Assembly (NCBI GenBank): GCA_947307005.1 | Contig: CAMZHY010000173.1 | Location: 1-7,392 of the forward strand | From: an uncultured Planctomycetaceae bacterium | GTDB lineage: Bacteria; Planctomycetota; Planctomycetia; Pirellulales; Thermoguttaceae | Direction: 5' to 3' | DNA: 7,392 bases | Notes under the pieces: model-generated | The model's input: the letters and a program-made list of their open reading frames with translations, nothing else | Database searches by the model: none | What the model was told of the DNA's origin: nothing | Translations under genes and position numbers: made by a program | Shown: positions 6,616-7,392 of the stretch, one piece after another | Layout: the number at the start of each line of letters is the position of its first letter | How positions within the stretch are numbered: the stretch's first letter is position 1

Positions 6616-6647
6616 AGGGGATCGCTTAAAAAAACGATCCCCTTTTT
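6616..6647 (+). terminator. Strong intrinsic (rho-independent) terminator
   Basis: The arms AGGGGATCG (6616-6624) and CGATCCCCT (6635-6643) form a perfect 9-bp stem around the loop CTTAAAAAAA, ending in a TTTTT run at 6643-6647. It lies 27 nt after the aldo/keto reductase stop and closes the NIPSNAP/reductase unit. The metallophosphoesterase gene starts 45 nt further on and so probably has its own promoter or depends on read-through. Confidence 0.95.
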
Positions 6648-6691
6648 CCTAGCGCATTTGAACGATCTTAGAATAATAAAAGGACTCTACA

Positions 6692-7392
6692 ATGAAACGA
6701 CGCGATTTCTTCCGCATTGTCGCCCTCGGCGCGATAACGGCGCGTTTTGGCGACGTCGAACAATTATTCGCGGACGACTCAATTCCACTCGATCCTACGA
6801 TTGTCGCTATTTTTTCCGATCCCCATCTGCATGGGCCGGAGACTTCGCAGTATTACGTCCGATTCAAACAGGGAATCGCTAAAATTTTAGCGATGAATCC
6901 TCGACCTGCACACCTTCGGATCTACGGCGACGTCGCCTTTGATCACGGCGAGCGCGAAGACTACGTTCTCTTTCGAGAATTAATTAAACCGCTTGAAGAC
7001 GCAGGAATTCATTGGGAAGCCACAATGGGCAACCATGACCGCATCGCCGTCTTTCGCGACGTTTTCCCAGAACGTTTTGAGAAACCGCAACCGATTAAAG
7101 ATCGATATATTAACATCGTTGAGACGCCAAACGCAGACTTCATTCTCCTAGACTCATATCTACAAAACGAGGTTGCCGGATCAATAATCCCAGAACAAAG
7201 AGAGTGGCTTGTCGAAAAGCTCAAATCTTACGAGAAAAAGCCCGTCTTCGTCGGGTGTCATCATCATCTAAAAGATACTAAAATAGCCGATCTTCTTAAG
7301 CCTTGTCCAAAGTTCGTCGCGTATCTCCACGGGCACCTCCATTTTTACCGTAATCCGCGTCAAGAAGATATTGCAACCCTATGCTTCCCGTC
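6692..7392 (+). CDS. Metallophosphoesterase (calcineurin-like) with Tat-like signal peptide, 3' truncated by window edge
   Basis: The frame from ATG 6692 is open to the window edge and gives 233 residues; no stop is reached. The N-terminus MKRRDFFR is twin-arginine-like, followed by a short hydrophobic stretch and likely cleavage after LFA (residue 27). The body shows the ordered metal-binding motifs of calcineurin-like phosphoesterases: SDPH at 42-45 (D43, H45), GD at 79-80 (D80), GNHD at 113-116 (N114, H115), GCHHH at 188-192, and GHLH at 214-217 (H215, H217). All expected dinuclear-metal ligands are therefore present, and hydrolysis of phosphomonoesters or phosphodiesters outside the cytoplasm is likely. 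The start is backed by AAAGGA about 8 nt upstream of the ATG. The gene follows a strong terminator. Substrate (nucleotide, lipid or other) cannot be told; the missing C-terminus could carry more. Confidence 0.92.
   Translation, partial: MKRRDFFRIVALGAITARFGDVEQLFADDSIPLDPTIVAIFSDPHLHGPETSQYYVRFKQGIAKILAMNPRPAHLRIYGDVAFDHGEREDYVLFRELIKPLEDAGIHWEATMGNHDRIAVFRDVFPERFEKPQPIKDRYINIVETPNADFILLDSYLQNEVAGSIIPEQREWLVEKLKSYEKKPVFVGCHHHLKDTKIADLLKPCPKFVAYLHGHLHFYRNPRQEDIATLCFP

Noticed and set aside
6598..6882. A 94-codon + strand frame spanning the terminator
   Set aside because: It crosses the intrinsic terminator and overlaps the metallophosphoesterase in another frame; the phosphoesterase frame carries the conserved motifs.

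Overview
The window looks like chromosomal DNA from a planctomycete-like bacterium (inference, not proven). The clues are several proteins with twin-arginine (Tat-type) N-termini, a NIPSNAP-domain protein next to a Tat-signalled aldo/keto reductase, a secreted GH43 glycosidase, a YqeG-family HAD phosphatase, moderate GC content, and a mix of genes with and without clear Shine-Dalgarno sites. No mobile element, CRISPR array, rRNA or tRNA was seen.

Layout: (1) 1-825 has a possible 3' tail of an upstream gene, a histidine-phosphatase-superfamily gene on the + strand, and a strong 13-bp hairpin terminator placed between convergent genes. (2) 826-2437 is a minus-strand pair: a YqeG-like HAD phosphatase upstream (1913-2437) and a secreted GH43 glycosidase downstream (826-1830), separated by 82 bp that hold a weak hairpin. 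(3) 2438-2680 is a divergent promoter region with a perfect 6-4-6 palindrome and a candidate 48-residue membrane miniprotein. (4) 2681-4546 encodes a fused homocysteine S-methyltransferase / methylenetetrahydrofolate reductase of the YitJ type. (5) 4526-6647 reads as one transcription unit: a near-consensus promoter inside the end of the previous gene, a NIPSNAP-domain exported protein, a Tat-signalled aldo/keto reductase, and a textbook intrinsic terminator. (6) From 6692 a Tat-signalled metallophosphoesterase runs off the right edge.

How they work together: the methyltransferase/reductase fusion would supply methionine from folate-borne one-carbon units or another methyl donor. The GH43 enzyme points to use of plant-type polysaccharides. 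The NIPSNAP, aldo/keto reductase and phosphoesterase genes share export-type N-termini, so they probably act outside the cytoplasm or at the membrane; their substrates cannot be read from sequence. The window is mostly ordinary planctomycete-type housekeeping and accessory content. I saw no clear evidence for a new multi-gene system. The points most worth a second look are the histidine phosphatase that lacks its second catalytic histidine, the small membrane ORF before the methionine gene, the palindrome in the divergent region, and the clearly delimited NIPSNAP/reductase unit.
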